Shown here: positions 43,481 to 52,366 of the stretch, piece by piece
Position numbering within the stretch: position 1 is the stretch's first letter
Layout: every line of letters starts with the position of its first letter
Assembly (NCBI RefSeq): GCF_017255015.1
Contig: NZ_JAFKCS010000008.1
Span: 124,001-188,000 of the forward strand
DNA: 64,000 bases
Direction of reading: 5' to 3'
From: Bowmanella yangjiangensis
GTDB lineage: Bacteria > Pseudomonadota > Gammaproteobacteria > Enterobacterales > Alteromonadaceae
Notes under the pieces: generated by a model
What the model saw: only the letters and a program-made list of their open reading frames with translations
The model's database searches: none
What the model was told of the DNA's origin: nothing
Made by a program: the position numbers and the translations under genes

Positions 43481-44602
43481 ATGCAACAACCTAAAAAAAT
43501 CGCCATTATTGGTGCCGGCGTCGCCGGTCTTGCCTTTGCTTTACTGGCCTGTCGTCAGGGCCATAAGGTGCAGGTGTTTGAACGTAAAAGACTAGACGCG
43601 CAAATGGGTGCTGGCGTTACCTTGTGGCCCAATGCCACCTTTGTACTGGCAAAAATGGACCTGCTGTCCGCGATTGAAGCCAGAAGTGGTAAGCCCGGCT
43701 GGATGCGACGTATAAGTCCTGACAATAATGAAATGACCGCACTGCCCATCGCTGAGCTTAAGCAACTCAGCGGTTTCCCCAGTTTGACTATTCTGCGTCA
43801 GGATTTAATGGCGGTGTTAATTGAGGCCTGCAAACAGGCCAATATTGCGCTGACCGATAACCAACCCATCGACCAATCCCGACTGGCAATGCTACGCCAA
43901 CACTATGATTTGGTGATTGGCGCGGACGGCCGTATGCAGTCTGCCGCCCGTTATTATGTTGCGCCGCATGCCCGCCCCGTTTATCAGGGCTTTATCAATA
44001 TCATTGGTATCAGCCACTATCACCAACAGACCTTTAGCCCCTCAGCCATCTTAGATTATTGTGGCGACGGGCAGCGCTTTGGCATTGTGCCGGTCAGCGA
44101 TACCTGCGCCTACTGGGCTGCGGCCTGGCAAATGCCGCTTGGGGACATTGATGCCCCAGCCTTTGCGCTTCCCCGGTTAAAAGCGCGTTTTGCCCACTGG
44201 CCCGCCGCTGTGCAGTTCATGCAGGAATATGCAGAACCGCAATCTATCCGCTCCATATTTGTGCATGATTTAGACCCCCTTCCTTGCTGGTATCGACAGA
44301 ATGTCTTGTTGATTGGTGATGCTGCCCATGCCTCGCTCCCCACCTCAGGCCAAGGTGCTTGTCAGGCCTTGGAAGATGCCTGGCATTTGGCAGAATGCAT
44401 GACGGCAATACCCGACACCCAAAGCCTGCTGCAACAGTTTCAGCTAAGACGACAAGATAAAACCGGCCGTATTCAGCTAAGCGGCCGGGCCCTGGCCAAT
44501 TTGATTTTTAACCCAGCCACCGCCAATACTCAGGCCGGCCTGGTAAAGCAGTCATTGCAGGATATTGTCAGTGTATGGATGTCGGGTTTGCCAATTAGCT
44601 GA
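43481..44602 (+). CDS. FAD-dependent aromatic-type monooxygenase
   Basis: 373 residues. The dinucleotide motif GAGVAGLAFALLACRQG is at residues 12-28; the second FAD motif VIGADGRMQSAAR and the third GDAAHASLPTSGQGACQALEDA (about 280-300) are both present. This is the group A flavoprotein hydroxylase architecture (UbiH, salicylate or kynurenine hydroxylase-like), using NAD(P)H and O2 to hydroxylate an aromatic or related substrate. The substrate cannot be told. The divergent LysR regulator suggests inducible use. The ribosome site is weak. Confidence 0.9.
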   Translation: MQQPKKIAIIGAGVAGLAFALLACRQGHKVQVFERKRLDAQMGAGVTLWPNATFVLAKMDLLSAIEARSGKPGWMRRISPDNNEMTALPIAELKQLSGFPSLTILRQDLMAVLIEACKQANIALTDNQPIDQSRLAMLRQHYDLVIGADGRMQSAARYYVAPHARPVYQGFINIIGISHYHQQTFSPSAILDYCGDGQRFGIVPVSDTCAYWAAAWQMPLGDIDAPAFALPRLKARFAHWPAAVQFMQEYAEPQSIRSIFVHDLDPLPCWYRQNVLLIGDAAHASLPTSGQGACQALEDAWHLAECMTAIPDTQSLLQQFQLRRQDKTGRIQLSGRALANLIFNPATANTQAGLVKQSLQDIVSVWMSGLPIS

Positions 44603-44703
44603 CACTAACGCTCATTTCGCACTGCACAGTTGACGGAGATTCCTGGTGGAAATGTTTAGCTTCCTGGGCCATTAGTATGCTGCCCCAAAAACATGCTACC
44701 TTG

Positions 44704-44732
44704 AGGCTGGAATTAAAATAGCGCGCCAGCCT
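44704..44732. other. Hairpin in the leader of the DUF2267 gene
   Basis: AGGCTGG and CCAGCCT form perfect 7-bp arms around a 15-nt AT-rich loop, 38 bp before the ATG. No T-run follows directly, so it may affect the leader rather than end transcription. Confidence 0.3.
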
Positions 44733-44770
44733 TAAGGATGTTTCGCGTTGCATTACATAAGGAACTCGTT

Positions 44771-45253
44771 ATGCCAATTCCCCCTGATTATTTTCATGCT
44801 AATCAACAATTTGAACGTTTTATGCTGGATGCTCGAGATGCAGCAGACCTGCCTACCACTAATATGGCCTGGAATATGGTGGTAGGCGTGCTAAATGCGT
44901 TTAGGTGCCGCCTAACCATTACAGACGCGCTTCGCTTTGCAAATATACTGCCTCCTGGAATTCGTGCTTTGTTTGTCGCCGACTGGGACGCTGAACAACC
45001 TCTTCGAAAGTTCACAGATCAAGAAAATCTGATCGATGAAATTAGAAGTGTACGCAGAGTGCATAACTTCTCTCCCGAGACTGCCCACCAGGCTGTTGCT
45101 ATAGCGCTACGCAAGAATGTGGATGAACATAAGTTGGATGAATTTCTTAAACAAATCAGTGTACAGGCTTACCAATTCTGGTTTGTCGATGCTGATACGA
45201 TGAAAAAATCACTATGCAAACGCCCTTTGCTAATTCAATGTCGGGATGAATAG
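44771..45253 (+). CDS. DUF2267-like protein
   Basis: 160 residues. The body matches the DUF2267 pattern: a helical segment LNAFRCRLTITDALRFANILPPGIRALFVADWD (about 41-73), then a second helical repeat with SPETAHQAVAIALRKNV. No signal peptide or membrane segment is present. The family is widespread and uncharacterised. The ATG at 44771 has AAGGA upstream; a longer frame starting at 44738 is possible. The stop lies just before the cupin gene start, so the two are probably cotranscribed. Confidence 0.72.
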   Translation: MPIPPDYFHANQQFERFMLDARDAADLPTTNMAWNMVVGVLNAFRCRLTITDALRFANILPPGIRALFVADWDAEQPLRKFTDQENLIDEIRSVRRVHNFSPETAHQAVAIALRKNVDEHKLDEFLKQISVQAYQFWFVDADTMKKSLCKRPLLIQCRDE

Positions 45254-45263
45254 GAGCGACATC

Positions 45264-45746
45264 ATGGATAAATACCTGCTCACCAAACAGGAAATTGATG
45301 CCTTCCAGGGTATTGATAAAACCCATTTTCTAAATAAAAACGCGCAGCGGGTGAATAAGTCGCTGGGGGATTTAACCGGCCTGACCGGCTTGGGGTTTCA
45401 TATTATCCAAGTGCAACCTGGCCATGAAACCACGGAGTTTCATGTCCACTATTATGAAGATGAGTGCGTTTACATTCTTGAAGGGCAGGCCGAGGCCTGG
45501 ATTGGTGAGGAACGCCATAATGTCTACCCAGGCGACTTTATCGGCTACCGGGCCGGCGGCAAGCCGCATAAGCTGATAAATAATGGCAACAGCACCTTGA
45601 AATGCATTGTGGCAGGACAGCGCACCGATCATGATGTGGCCGACTACCCCCATCAGCAAAAGCGCATTTATCGCAATAAGGATATGCCATGGAATCTGGT
45701 GGATATGCAGGCGATCAGTGAACCGATAGCGGGTAAGAAAGTATAA
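45264..45746 (+). CDS. Single-domain cupin protein
   Basis: 160 residues with one RmlC-type cupin. Motif 1 appears as EFHVHYYEDECVYILEGQAEAWIGEE (His residues near 59-61, Glu near 65), and motif 2 as YPGDFIGYRAGGKPHKLINNG (His near 102). The ligands suggest a metal-binding site. Proteins of this form have varied roles (isomerase, dioxygenase or sugar binding); none can be assigned. I chose the ATG at 45264, which has GGAG upstream. A bidirectional hairpin terminator follows about 60 bp downstream. Confidence 0.83.
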   Translation: MDKYLLTKQEIDAFQGIDKTHFLNKNAQRVNKSLGDLTGLTGLGFHIIQVQPGHETTEFHVHYYEDECVYILEGQAEAWIGEERHNVYPGDFIGYRAGGKPHKLINNGNSTLKCIVAGQRTDHDVADYPHQQKRIYRNKDMPWNLVDMQAISEPIAGKKV

Positions 45747-45765
45747 CGGTAAACAACTAGAAACA

Positions 45766-45779
45766 GCGGGTATGCCGTC
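45766..45779 (+). repeat. Left copy of a 14-bp direct repeat flanking the AT-rich segment
   Basis: GCGGGTATGCCGTC here is identical to 47183-47196. Each copy is also the left arm of a short inverted repeat (GGTATGC/GCATACC here). Confidence 0.55.
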
Positions 45780-45804
45780 CAATAACTGCATACCTTGATA
45801 TAGA

Positions 45805-45845
45805 AAAGCTATCTATCAGCTCAGCCTTCGCTAATAGATAGCTTT
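45805..45845. terminator. Bidirectional hairpin terminator
   Basis: AAAGCTATCTAT and ATAGATAGCTTT are perfect 12-bp arms around a 17-nt loop, between the convergent cupin gene and the secreted-protein gene. The arms end in A/T runs. Confidence 0.65.
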
Positions 45846-45869
45846 AATTGGAAAATGAGATCTCAACTA

Positions 45870-46832
45870 TCAGTTACATTCTACTTCCAACTCAACTTCT
45901 TCAAATTCTGAGTGAGTATCAATATAAATACCGCCATTGGAGTCAACATGGACAGTGTAAATATAGTTAGCAATCAGTCCCCCCCCAGTTACACTGCAAT
46001 CATGAGTCTCCAGCCATTCCTCAACATCCACAGCTCTCCCTTCTTTAACCCCATCCTGTCTAAGCCAGAAATCCAGAGTTTTTCCTGAGGAATAAACACT
46101 GTTTGCGGTATCCATAGCAATAACTCCCGTACCGGAATCATTCAGAGTAAAGGCTACAATTGCTCCGTTCGGCAAATGATAAAAAACAGTATTGGTATCT
46201 TTTTCATACTTTGCAGTGACTTTCAGTGTACCAATTGCTACTTCAACTTCGGTCTTTAGCTGTCTAACAATACTCTGCCAAGTACTGACTTCTCCTTGAA
46301 GTATGTTTGCCTTAATATCATCAATATAGAGGCTTTGACACATCATACTGCTGTATATGTCCCCTGGGCTTAAGCAATCTCGTTCTGGTGCAGAACTAGA
46401 AGAGGATAGAGAGTTGGAGGCAACAGCACTTGGTGTATAGTTGCGATGCAGCGCGGCCAACAACTTGTGCTTTATATTAAAATATCTAAGTGCTTTTTCT
46501 GCAGCTGATTTTTGATAGTTAAAGACTTCTATTTCTGTTGCTACCACACGATCGTATGTAACACTAAGTTCATAGGTGAAATATTTATTCCGCACACCGT
46601 CGACAACAATAACACTGTATTCTTCAGCTTCTCCTGGTTCTTCTTCATTCCCCAGCTCATCCCCACCTCGACCTGAATATCTAGGTGCAACGGATTTAGC
46701 TATAGCAGCAGGGTTAGCACAATCATCACATACTTTAAGGAAATCAAACTCAGTTCCCAATGCACTTGCATTCGAAGAAAAAAACACTAGGGGTAAAATA
46801 CTAAACGCCAAACAAAAAATTATTTTTTTCAT
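45870..46832 (-). CDS. Unrecognised AT-rich secreted protein
   Basis: 320 residues that I do not recognise. A signal peptide (1-24, ending ASALG) indicates export. The mature part contains CDDC near residue 35, a Ser-rich linker (NSLSSSSSA, about 144-152), a Cys pair near 157-170 and a C-terminal beta-rich acidic region ending EEVELEVECN. The even number of cysteines suggests disulfides in the periplasm or outside. AAGGAA precedes the ATG. Base composition is clearly more AT-rich than in neighbouring genes, and a short direct repeat flanks the segment, so transfer is likely. Confidence 0.7.
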   Translation of the reverse strand: MKKIIFCLAFSILPLVFFSSNASALGTEFDFLKVCDDCANPAAIAKSVAPRYSGRGGDELGNEEEPGEAEEYSVIVVDGVRNKYFTYELSVTYDRVVATEIEVFNYQKSAAEKALRYFNIKHKLLAALHRNYTPSAVASNSLSSSSSAPERDCLSPGDIYSSMMCQSLYIDDIKANILQGEVSTWQSIVRQLKTEVEVAIGTLKVTAKYEKDTNTVFYHLPNGAIVAFTLNDSGTGVIAMDTANSVYSSGKTLDFWLRQDGVKEGRAVDVEEWLETHDCSVTGGGLIANYIYTVHVDSNGGIYIDTHSEFEEVELEVECN

Positions 46833-47003
46833 AAAAGTTCCTTCTAAATTTTACTAAATCCCTCTCGCTAGGGAATCAAGAATTTATAAAAAAACATCTG
46901 ACCGTCAAATGACGTTTTCGTAATCTTGTTATTCCTTTCCCTTGATTACGTTTTGCTTAGCAATTTAGCACCGCTAACTTAAAAAAATAATACCATTCAT
47001 TAA

Positions 47004-47168
47004 TCGGAGCTGTGCGCCAGGCTTTTATACTTAAACCAGTATCGAAGTGAAGATCAGCGTATTACCAAGCTGTTTGACAAAGTAAGAGACAAGCAACACT
47101 TGTTGTTCGACTCTGAAAAAGATCTGTTACTTGAAAATGGTATCTATGTTGGCGTGCTCGCGTCCTGA
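47004..47168 (+). pseudogene. Possible 3' remnant of a gene
   Basis: About 54 codons are open, with gene-like content (TKLFDKVRDKQHLLFDSEKD), ending in TGA. It follows an in-frame TAA and no credible start codon or ribosome site was found. It looks like the tail of a gene cut by the insertion that brought in the AT-rich segment. The family is not recognised. Confidence 0.3.
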
Positions 47169-47182
47169 TATTGACTAAGTAT

Positions 47183-47215
47183 GCGGGTATGCCGTCTAGT
47201 TAACGACATACCCGC
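47183..47215. repeat. Right copy of the 14-bp direct repeat, in a hairpin
   Basis: GCGGGTATGCCGTC (47183-47196) repeats 45766-45779. Here GCGGGTATG pairs exactly with CATACCCGC (47207-47215). The hairpin is 8 bp past the DPP-IV stop and could act as its terminator, though it lacks a T-run. Confidence 0.55.
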
Positions 47216-47222
47216 CAGCACC

Positions 47223-49553
47223 TTATTTAATCAGTAAGTGCTTTTCCAGAAAGGCCGCCATCATGCTGTAGTAATGCAGGGCCGTGGCCTTATCCGCACC
47301 AATATGGTGGGTACGGTTTGGATAGGCGAAAAACTCAAACTGTTTATTGTGTTTCACCAATTCATTAATCAGTTTTTCCGAGCCCTGATAATGCACATTG
47401 TCGTCACCTGTGCCATGAATCAGCAACAACTTGCCGCTCAAATCCTTGGCAAAGGTAATAGGCGAGGTATTGTCATAACTGTCAGGATCGGTATTGGGAT
47501 TACCTGAATAACGTTCCTGGTAGATAGTGTCATACAGACGAATATCCGGCACGGGTGCTGAGGCAATGCCCACATGGAACTTGTCGCCATGGCGGAACAA
47601 CAGATTCAGGGTAGAGCTACCGCCCCCAGAATGCCCCCAAACGCCAACTCTGTTGCTATCAATTACCGACCAACGCTTGGCCATGGCATCCAGGGCGTCT
47701 ACCTGGTCACGTACTGTCACTGAGCCAATCTTCTTGTAAATCGACTTACGCCAGTCACGCCCTTTAGGTGCGCGGGTGCCGCGGTTGTCTACCGAGGCGA
47801 CAATAAAGCCGCGCTGCGTCAGCAGCGATTGATACAAGTAACCACTGCCACCCCAACGGTCCTGCACTGTGGATCCCCAGGGTTCACCATAGACATAAAA
47901 CACAATAGGGTACTTTTTGCTGGGATCCATATTGGCCGGGAACAGAATGTAGCCGTCCAGTTCCAAACCATCGCGGGCATTCACTTTGAAAAATTCATGG
48001 CGGGGCAAGCTTTGCTCTGCCAGTTTGGCATTTAGCTCCTGATTATCTACCAGGGTAATCACAGGAGCATGCTCGGCCACCTTGATAATCTGCTTAACCG
48101 GCGGCTGACCAAATTTGGAATAGGAATGCATGGCCCATGACGCATCATCAGACATATAGTAACTGTTGCTGCCTTCAAACTCGGCAGGGGTAACGCGTTG
48201 CGGTTTGCTGGAACCATCCAGCTTGGTGCGATACAAGTAACGCTGTGAGGGATTATCCGGTGAAGCGGTGAAGTACAGCACATTTTGCGCTTCATTCAGA
48301 GCCAGCATATCGACAATATCAAACTGACAGGGAGTCAGGTCGATAATCTGTTTTCCATCCCGAGAGACCCGATACAGATGGCGCCAGCCATCCCGCTCGC
48401 TATGCCAGATAAAGAACGAGCCGTCTTTGGACCATTTGGCTTCATAGAACCATTCCAGAAAGGCTTCGTCTTTGTCTTCCAGAATCTTGTTTAATTGATT
48501 CTGCCGCCAGTCAAACAGCCAAACCTTGTTCTGGCTTTGCGGGCGGTTCACATCCTGAATCAACAAAGTGTTGCCGTTTCCTGCCCAACTGATACGCGGA
48601 ATATAGCGATCTCTGTTGTCCCCCCCAAGCTCTGCCCAGCGGGTTTTACCATCCTCGATACTGACCACCCCAACTTTCACCGCTGAATTGGTTTCTCCAG
48701 CTTTGGGGTAAGGAAAGCGAGTCAAAGTAGGATACGAGGCCTCGGTGTTGTTCAGCATGGTGAAGTACTTCACCTCGCTGGTATCCAACTGCCAGTATGC
48801 AATAGCGCGATTGTCCGGGCTCCAGCGAAAACCGTCACGGATAGAAAACTCTTCCTCATACACCCAGTCAAAGTTACCGTTTACCAGGGTGTCATTGCCA
48901 TCGGTGGTAAGTGCGGTAACGGCTTTATTGCCCACCTGCTCCATGTAGATATTGTTGTCTCGTACATAAGCCACTTTGCTGCTGTCGGGAGAGAACTTAG
49001 CAAACATCAGCTTTTTCTCGGGTGGCTGTTCGCCCCCGAGCTGATAGAGTGCATTGGTGTTAAGGTTCAACAACCAAAAATCACCGCGACTACGCGAACG
49101 CCATACCCGCTCACCGTTGGTAAATACCATCAGCCACTGGCCATCCTCAGACCACTGATAGCTTTCAATGCTCAAGGGCTCTTCTGCACCTTGGGGTATC
49201 AGCTTTTCAAACGCCACCAACACCTTACGACCACTGCCATCCGGGTTGTAAAACACAATGTCATTGCCTTTTACACCGTGCTCTTCTTCATCAATCGCCG
49301 CATCGGCTTCGGCATTCTCCGGCTTTGTGGTTTTCTCTGCTTCGCGTTCTTCCAGCACGGTATAACCCGTGCCATCTTCGAGCCAGGTAAAATAGGTACT
49401 GCGTTGCTCTTTAAAGGCTTTGTCCTGGTAAATTTGCTCAAGGGTCAGAGGCGATGCGGTCGGTGTGTCCTGCTTGGCCGTTACCGAACAGCCCTGCAAT
49501 GCCAAACCAGCAAAGACCGCCAGTACCAAGCCACGCGTTTTTGTAATTATCAT
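47223..49553 (-). CDS. Dipeptidyl peptidase IV-type S9 peptidase lipoprotein
   Basis: 776 residues. A lipoprotein signal ends in LQGC (Cys about residue 22). The propeller domain contains the DPP-IV substrate-recognition segment DWVYEEEF, whose Glu pair binds the peptide N-terminus. The hydrolase domain has the nucleophile in GHSGGG, the acid in HGTGDDNVHYQ and the His in NRTHHIG. It should remove X-Pro or X-Ala dipeptides from imported or external peptides. The ATG at 49553 has GAGGA upstream. It is transcribed alone, toward the AT-rich segment. Confidence 0.94.
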   Translation of the reverse strand: MIITKTRGLVLAVFAGLALQGCSVTAKQDTPTASPLTLEQIYQDKAFKEQRSTYFTWLEDGTGYTVLEEREAEKTTKPENAEADAAIDEEEHGVKGNDIVFYNPDGSGRKVLVAFEKLIPQGAEEPLSIESYQWSEDGQWLMVFTNGERVWRSRSRGDFWLLNLNTNALYQLGGEQPPEKKLMFAKFSPDSSKVAYVRDNNIYMEQVGNKAVTALTTDGNDTLVNGNFDWVYEEEFSIRDGFRWSPDNRAIAYWQLDTSEVKYFTMLNNTEASYPTLTRFPYPKAGETNSAVKVGVVSIEDGKTRWAELGGDNRDRYIPRISWAGNGNTLLIQDVNRPQSQNKVWLFDWRQNQLNKILEDKDEAFLEWFYEAKWSKDGSFFIWHSERDGWRHLYRVSRDGKQIIDLTPCQFDIVDMLALNEAQNVLYFTASPDNPSQRYLYRTKLDGSSKPQRVTPAEFEGSNSYYMSDDASWAMHSYSKFGQPPVKQIIKVAEHAPVITLVDNQELNAKLAEQSLPRHEFFKVNARDGLELDGYILFPANMDPSKKYPIVFYVYGEPWGSTVQDRWGGSGYLYQSLLTQRGFIVASVDNRGTRAPKGRDWRKSIYKKIGSVTVRDQVDALDAMAKRWSVIDSNRVGVWGHSGGGSSTLNLLFRHGDKFHVGIASAPVPDIRLYDTIYQERYSGNPNTDPDSYDNTSPITFAKDLSGKLLLIHGTGDDNVHYQGSEKLINELVKHNKQFEFFAYPNRTHHIGADKATALHYYSMMAAFLEKHLLIK

Positions 49554-49768
49554 GTTGTTCCTCAATGGCGAGCACGGGTTTTATTTTTGGCTGGCCTGCG
49601 ATTTCAGGACCAACCTTGTTGCAATGCTCAGAGTAAGGCAAGTCTGGTCAGATACAAAGTCATCAGCGACAAAATAACCTAGCTTTCAGATCAGAATGAA
49701 CAGTGCAGGCCTATTCGCAAAGTGACGGTGCAGAAAGACTATTTGGATATGCCCCTGCACCTGATCAC

Positions 49769-51277
49769 CTAATCAGCTAACTTGGCCAACAAGGCGTGAT
49801 GATCTTGAAAATTCAATCCGCAGCGACGGATAAAGTCATTTAGGGCGTCCATCTCCCGACGAATTATTGCTTTATCGACAGACTTGTCGGGCCTTAGTGG
49901 CGGAAACACCCCGTAACCGGCCAGCATACATGCCCATGATTTGGGCTGATAACTGCCCATCAAATTATGTTTGTACATATCTCCTACAAAGTCATGGCTG
50001 TGCTGCCACAAGTGCAGAATGTTGTTTAAGTTATCGGAGAGATGGGTGTTCGAGGCGTTATCCCGCCAATAGTCGCTATCCTGACGTTGATTGGCTTTAT
50101 AGTGGCAGACAATATAATCCCTGATGCCATCAAATCTGGCATTAATGTCTTTGTTGAATTCATCCTCAAACTGGTTGCTGAAATGACCTTGCTGAAAATA
50201 CTGCATAAACTGCGCAATAGTGTTAAAAGAAAGCGCAATGGCCGTAGCTTCCAGCGGCTCAATAAAGCCCTGGGATAAACCCACCGCCAAACAGTTTTTA
50301 TGCCAGTGCTTCTCAACACGGCCCACTTTCATGCGCAGGTGCCTGGCTTCCACATCGGCGTCCAATAATCCCAAATGCTGCCTTAGCTCCGTTTCCGCTT
50401 GGTCGGCATCAATATAATCGCGGCTGTATACATAGCCGTTACCAAAGCGATTGCTCAGCGGGATCTTCCAGGCCCAGCCATTGGTAAGGGCAGTGGAGCG
50501 GGTTTCAACCGGCAGTCGTTCAGCGATAGCGCTTGGCATCACCACGGCCGCATCATTAAATAAGTTCTGTTTGTAACTGGTAAAGTTAACGCCCAAGCCT
50601 TGTTGCAGGAGCAATGCGTTAAACCCTGAACAGTCAATAAAGAAGTCTGCGGCTAATGACATACCATCACTGAGCTTAACAGCGCTGATATGGCCTTGTT
50701 GATTAAGCTCCACATCAGTGACATGCCCCTCAATTCTTGTCACGCCGCTACGCTGCGCCTGATCGGCGAGAAACTGCCCCAACAGGGCGGAGTCAAAGTG
50801 ATAGCCGTATGCCATACCAAAAGGAAAAGACTCGGCTGGCAAAGGGCCTAAATGCTGTCTTGTCAGGTAGGTCTCCAGAAAATACTTATCGGGATGTGCA
50901 TCAACAGCATAGCCCTGCATTCTGGCCTGGATATGCTTAAAAAACAGCGGCAGAGTGAACACATCGTCTATCTGCGCAGCAAAGGGATGAAAGTAAGACT
51001 CAAAGCCAGCAATGCTTGACCATTTATCAAAGGTGATGCCGTTTTTATAGGTGGCATTACACTGCGGCATCCACTGCTGGTCACTGACATTAATCGCATC
51101 AAAAAATAACTTAAGATGCGGTGTACTCCCCTCTCCTACCCCGATAATACCTATGTCTTTCGACTCAACCAGGCAGATATCAACATCCTGCCATTTAGCG
51201 GCCAACAGATTCGCCGCCATCCAACCCGCCGTGCCGCCGCCGACAATCAGTATCTTTCTGGGTTTGCTATTTAACAT
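49769..51277 (-). CDS. Flavin-dependent tryptophan halogenase family protein 1
   Basis: 502 residues. The FAD motif GGGTAGW is at 13-19. The catalytic lysine of halogenases corresponds to Lys78 in ATYKNGITF, and the WxWxIP motif is present as WAWKIP (268-273). The conserved glutamate lies in GFIEPLEATAIAL. All core halogenase features are intact, so flavin-dependent halogenation or a related HOCl-type reaction is chemically possible. Such genes next to TBDRs in Alteromonadales and Xanthomonas have no proven substrate. It is last of the TBDR operon, 17 bp after the cupin gene. Confidence 0.92.
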   Translation of the reverse strand: MLNSKPRKILIVGGGTAGWMAANLLAAKWQDVDICLVESKDIGIIGVGEGSTPHLKLFFDAINVSDQQWMPQCNATYKNGITFDKWSSIAGFESYFHPFAAQIDDVFTLPLFFKHIQARMQGYAVDAHPDKYFLETYLTRQHLGPLPAESFPFGMAYGYHFDSALLGQFLADQAQRSGVTRIEGHVTDVELNQQGHISAVKLSDGMSLAADFFIDCSGFNALLLQQGLGVNFTSYKQNLFNDAAVVMPSAIAERLPVETRSTALTNGWAWKIPLSNRFGNGYVYSRDYIDADQAETELRQHLGLLDADVEARHLRMKVGRVEKHWHKNCLAVGLSQGFIEPLEATAIALSFNTIAQFMQYFQQGHFSNQFEDEFNKDINARFDGIRDYIVCHYKANQRQDSDYWRDNASNTHLSDNLNNILHLWQHSHDFVGDMYKHNLMGSYQPKSWACMLAGYGVFPPLRPDKSVDKAIIRREMDALNDFIRRCGLNFQDHHALLAKLAD

Positions 51278-51294
51278 CACACTTTACCTGTGCC

Positions 51295-52311
51295 TTATTT
51301 TTGTAATTTTTTAATAAAGTAATCTTTGACGGCCCGCACATATTCAGAGGTGAGTTTGCCCAAAATATGATGCTGGTGTGACGGGATGTAAGAGACGGGA
51401 TCTACGCCCTGTTTAAATAAGTAATGGTCGAACATATGGCGCCAGGCTTCACGCTGTTTGGGCGAAAGATCCCGCATGGCCAGCAAAGCCAGATTCAGAC
51501 TGTCTATGGCACTAGGCGACACAGCATCAGGCGCCGATGAGCCATTCCACCAGTAGTTCATCAGTGCATTGACCTTGTCCAGCGATTCCACATGATGCCA
51601 CCACAGCATAGGAATAAAGATGGCATCGCCCGCTTCAAGCTCGGCGCTAACGGCTTCAGCCTGGGCCTGTTTAAACAGGGGAAAGCGTTCAAAGTCGGGA
51701 TTTTGAATATCCACCAAACTGGTGGGGGCACCGGCCGGGGTAAAATTGAGCGGACCGGGATATAAATGGCCGGTTTGCGCGGGCGGAAACAGTATAAAGC
51801 GCCGCCGCCCGGCCACTACGCAGGCAAGATTATCGGAGCCATCATAATGGGTGCTGACAATGCCCTCATTGCCAACCCATAAACGAGGGGCCAGCTGAGG
51901 GAAAAACTCGCTGTAGTTTTGCTCAATCAAGCCCGGCAAAAGGTCGTTAATCTGGGCATTCTGCATGGAGATCGCCGGGTAGACCTCTCTGTCCATTAGC
52001 TCTAGCAAGCGCCCAAGAAACAGATCAAAACGTTCCTCACCACTTAAGTAATTAACGTCTGTCATCTCGTCATTGTAATAAAAGCGCTTATTGGCTGCCG
52101 GCGGGGCCACCACCATTCTGGCCTTCTTGCCTTGGTAAAAGCTAAGCAGGTAGGCGGTAAACGCATCAGGCCCCTTGCCAGCCGACGCCACAAGCGGCCA
52201 ACGTGCCGCAAAGCCACGAATGACCACTGGCTTTTGTTCGGGCACAATCTGCGCAAAAAACTGCCCGGCGGTCAGCGCCGAATATTCCGCAATCTTTTTG
52301 TATTCTGTCAT
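51295..52311 (-). CDS. Cupin-like (JmjC-type) putative Fe(II)/2-oxoglutarate dioxygenase
   Basis: 338 residues of the cupin_8/JmjC-like group. The predicted iron ligands are His155 and Asp157 (THYD) and His240 in WWHHVES. RRRFILFPP (169-177) gives the usual 2-oxoglutarate-side strand, and EAGDAIFIP precedes the distal histidine. Family members hydroxylate protein side chains or small molecules. It lies between two halogenase-family genes and 55 bp after the second, and its product may act on the same substrate. The ATG at 52311 has AGGAGG 12 nt upstream, a little far. Confidence 0.87.
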   Translation of the reverse strand: MTEYKKIAEYSALTAGQFFAQIVPEQKPVVIRGFAARWPLVASAGKGPDAFTAYLLSFYQGKKARMVVAPPAANKRFYYNDEMTDVNYLSGEERFDLFLGRLLELMDREVYPAISMQNAQINDLLPGLIEQNYSEFFPQLAPRLWVGNEGIVSTHYDGSDNLACVVAGRRRFILFPPAQTGHLYPGPLNFTPAGAPTSLVDIQNPDFERFPLFKQAQAEAVSAELEAGDAIFIPMLWWHHVESLDKVNALMNYWWNGSSAPDAVSPSAIDSLNLALLAMRDLSPKQREAWRHMFDHYLFKQGVDPVSYIPSHQHHILGKLTSEYVRAVKDYFIKKLQK

Positions 52312-52366
52312 GGGCGCTAGTCGCCTCCTGTCAGCAGCCAACCACCACCACTTGCCATTCCGCTAT

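Larger units (their letters stand above)
46833..47222. other. 390-bp AT-rich gap with small palindromes and a gene remnant
   Basis: No intact gene is supported. Small inverted repeats include CGTCA-AA-TGACG (46903-46914) and CGTAATC/GATTACG (46919-46950). The right part holds the open stretch listed separately. Confidence 0.5.
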
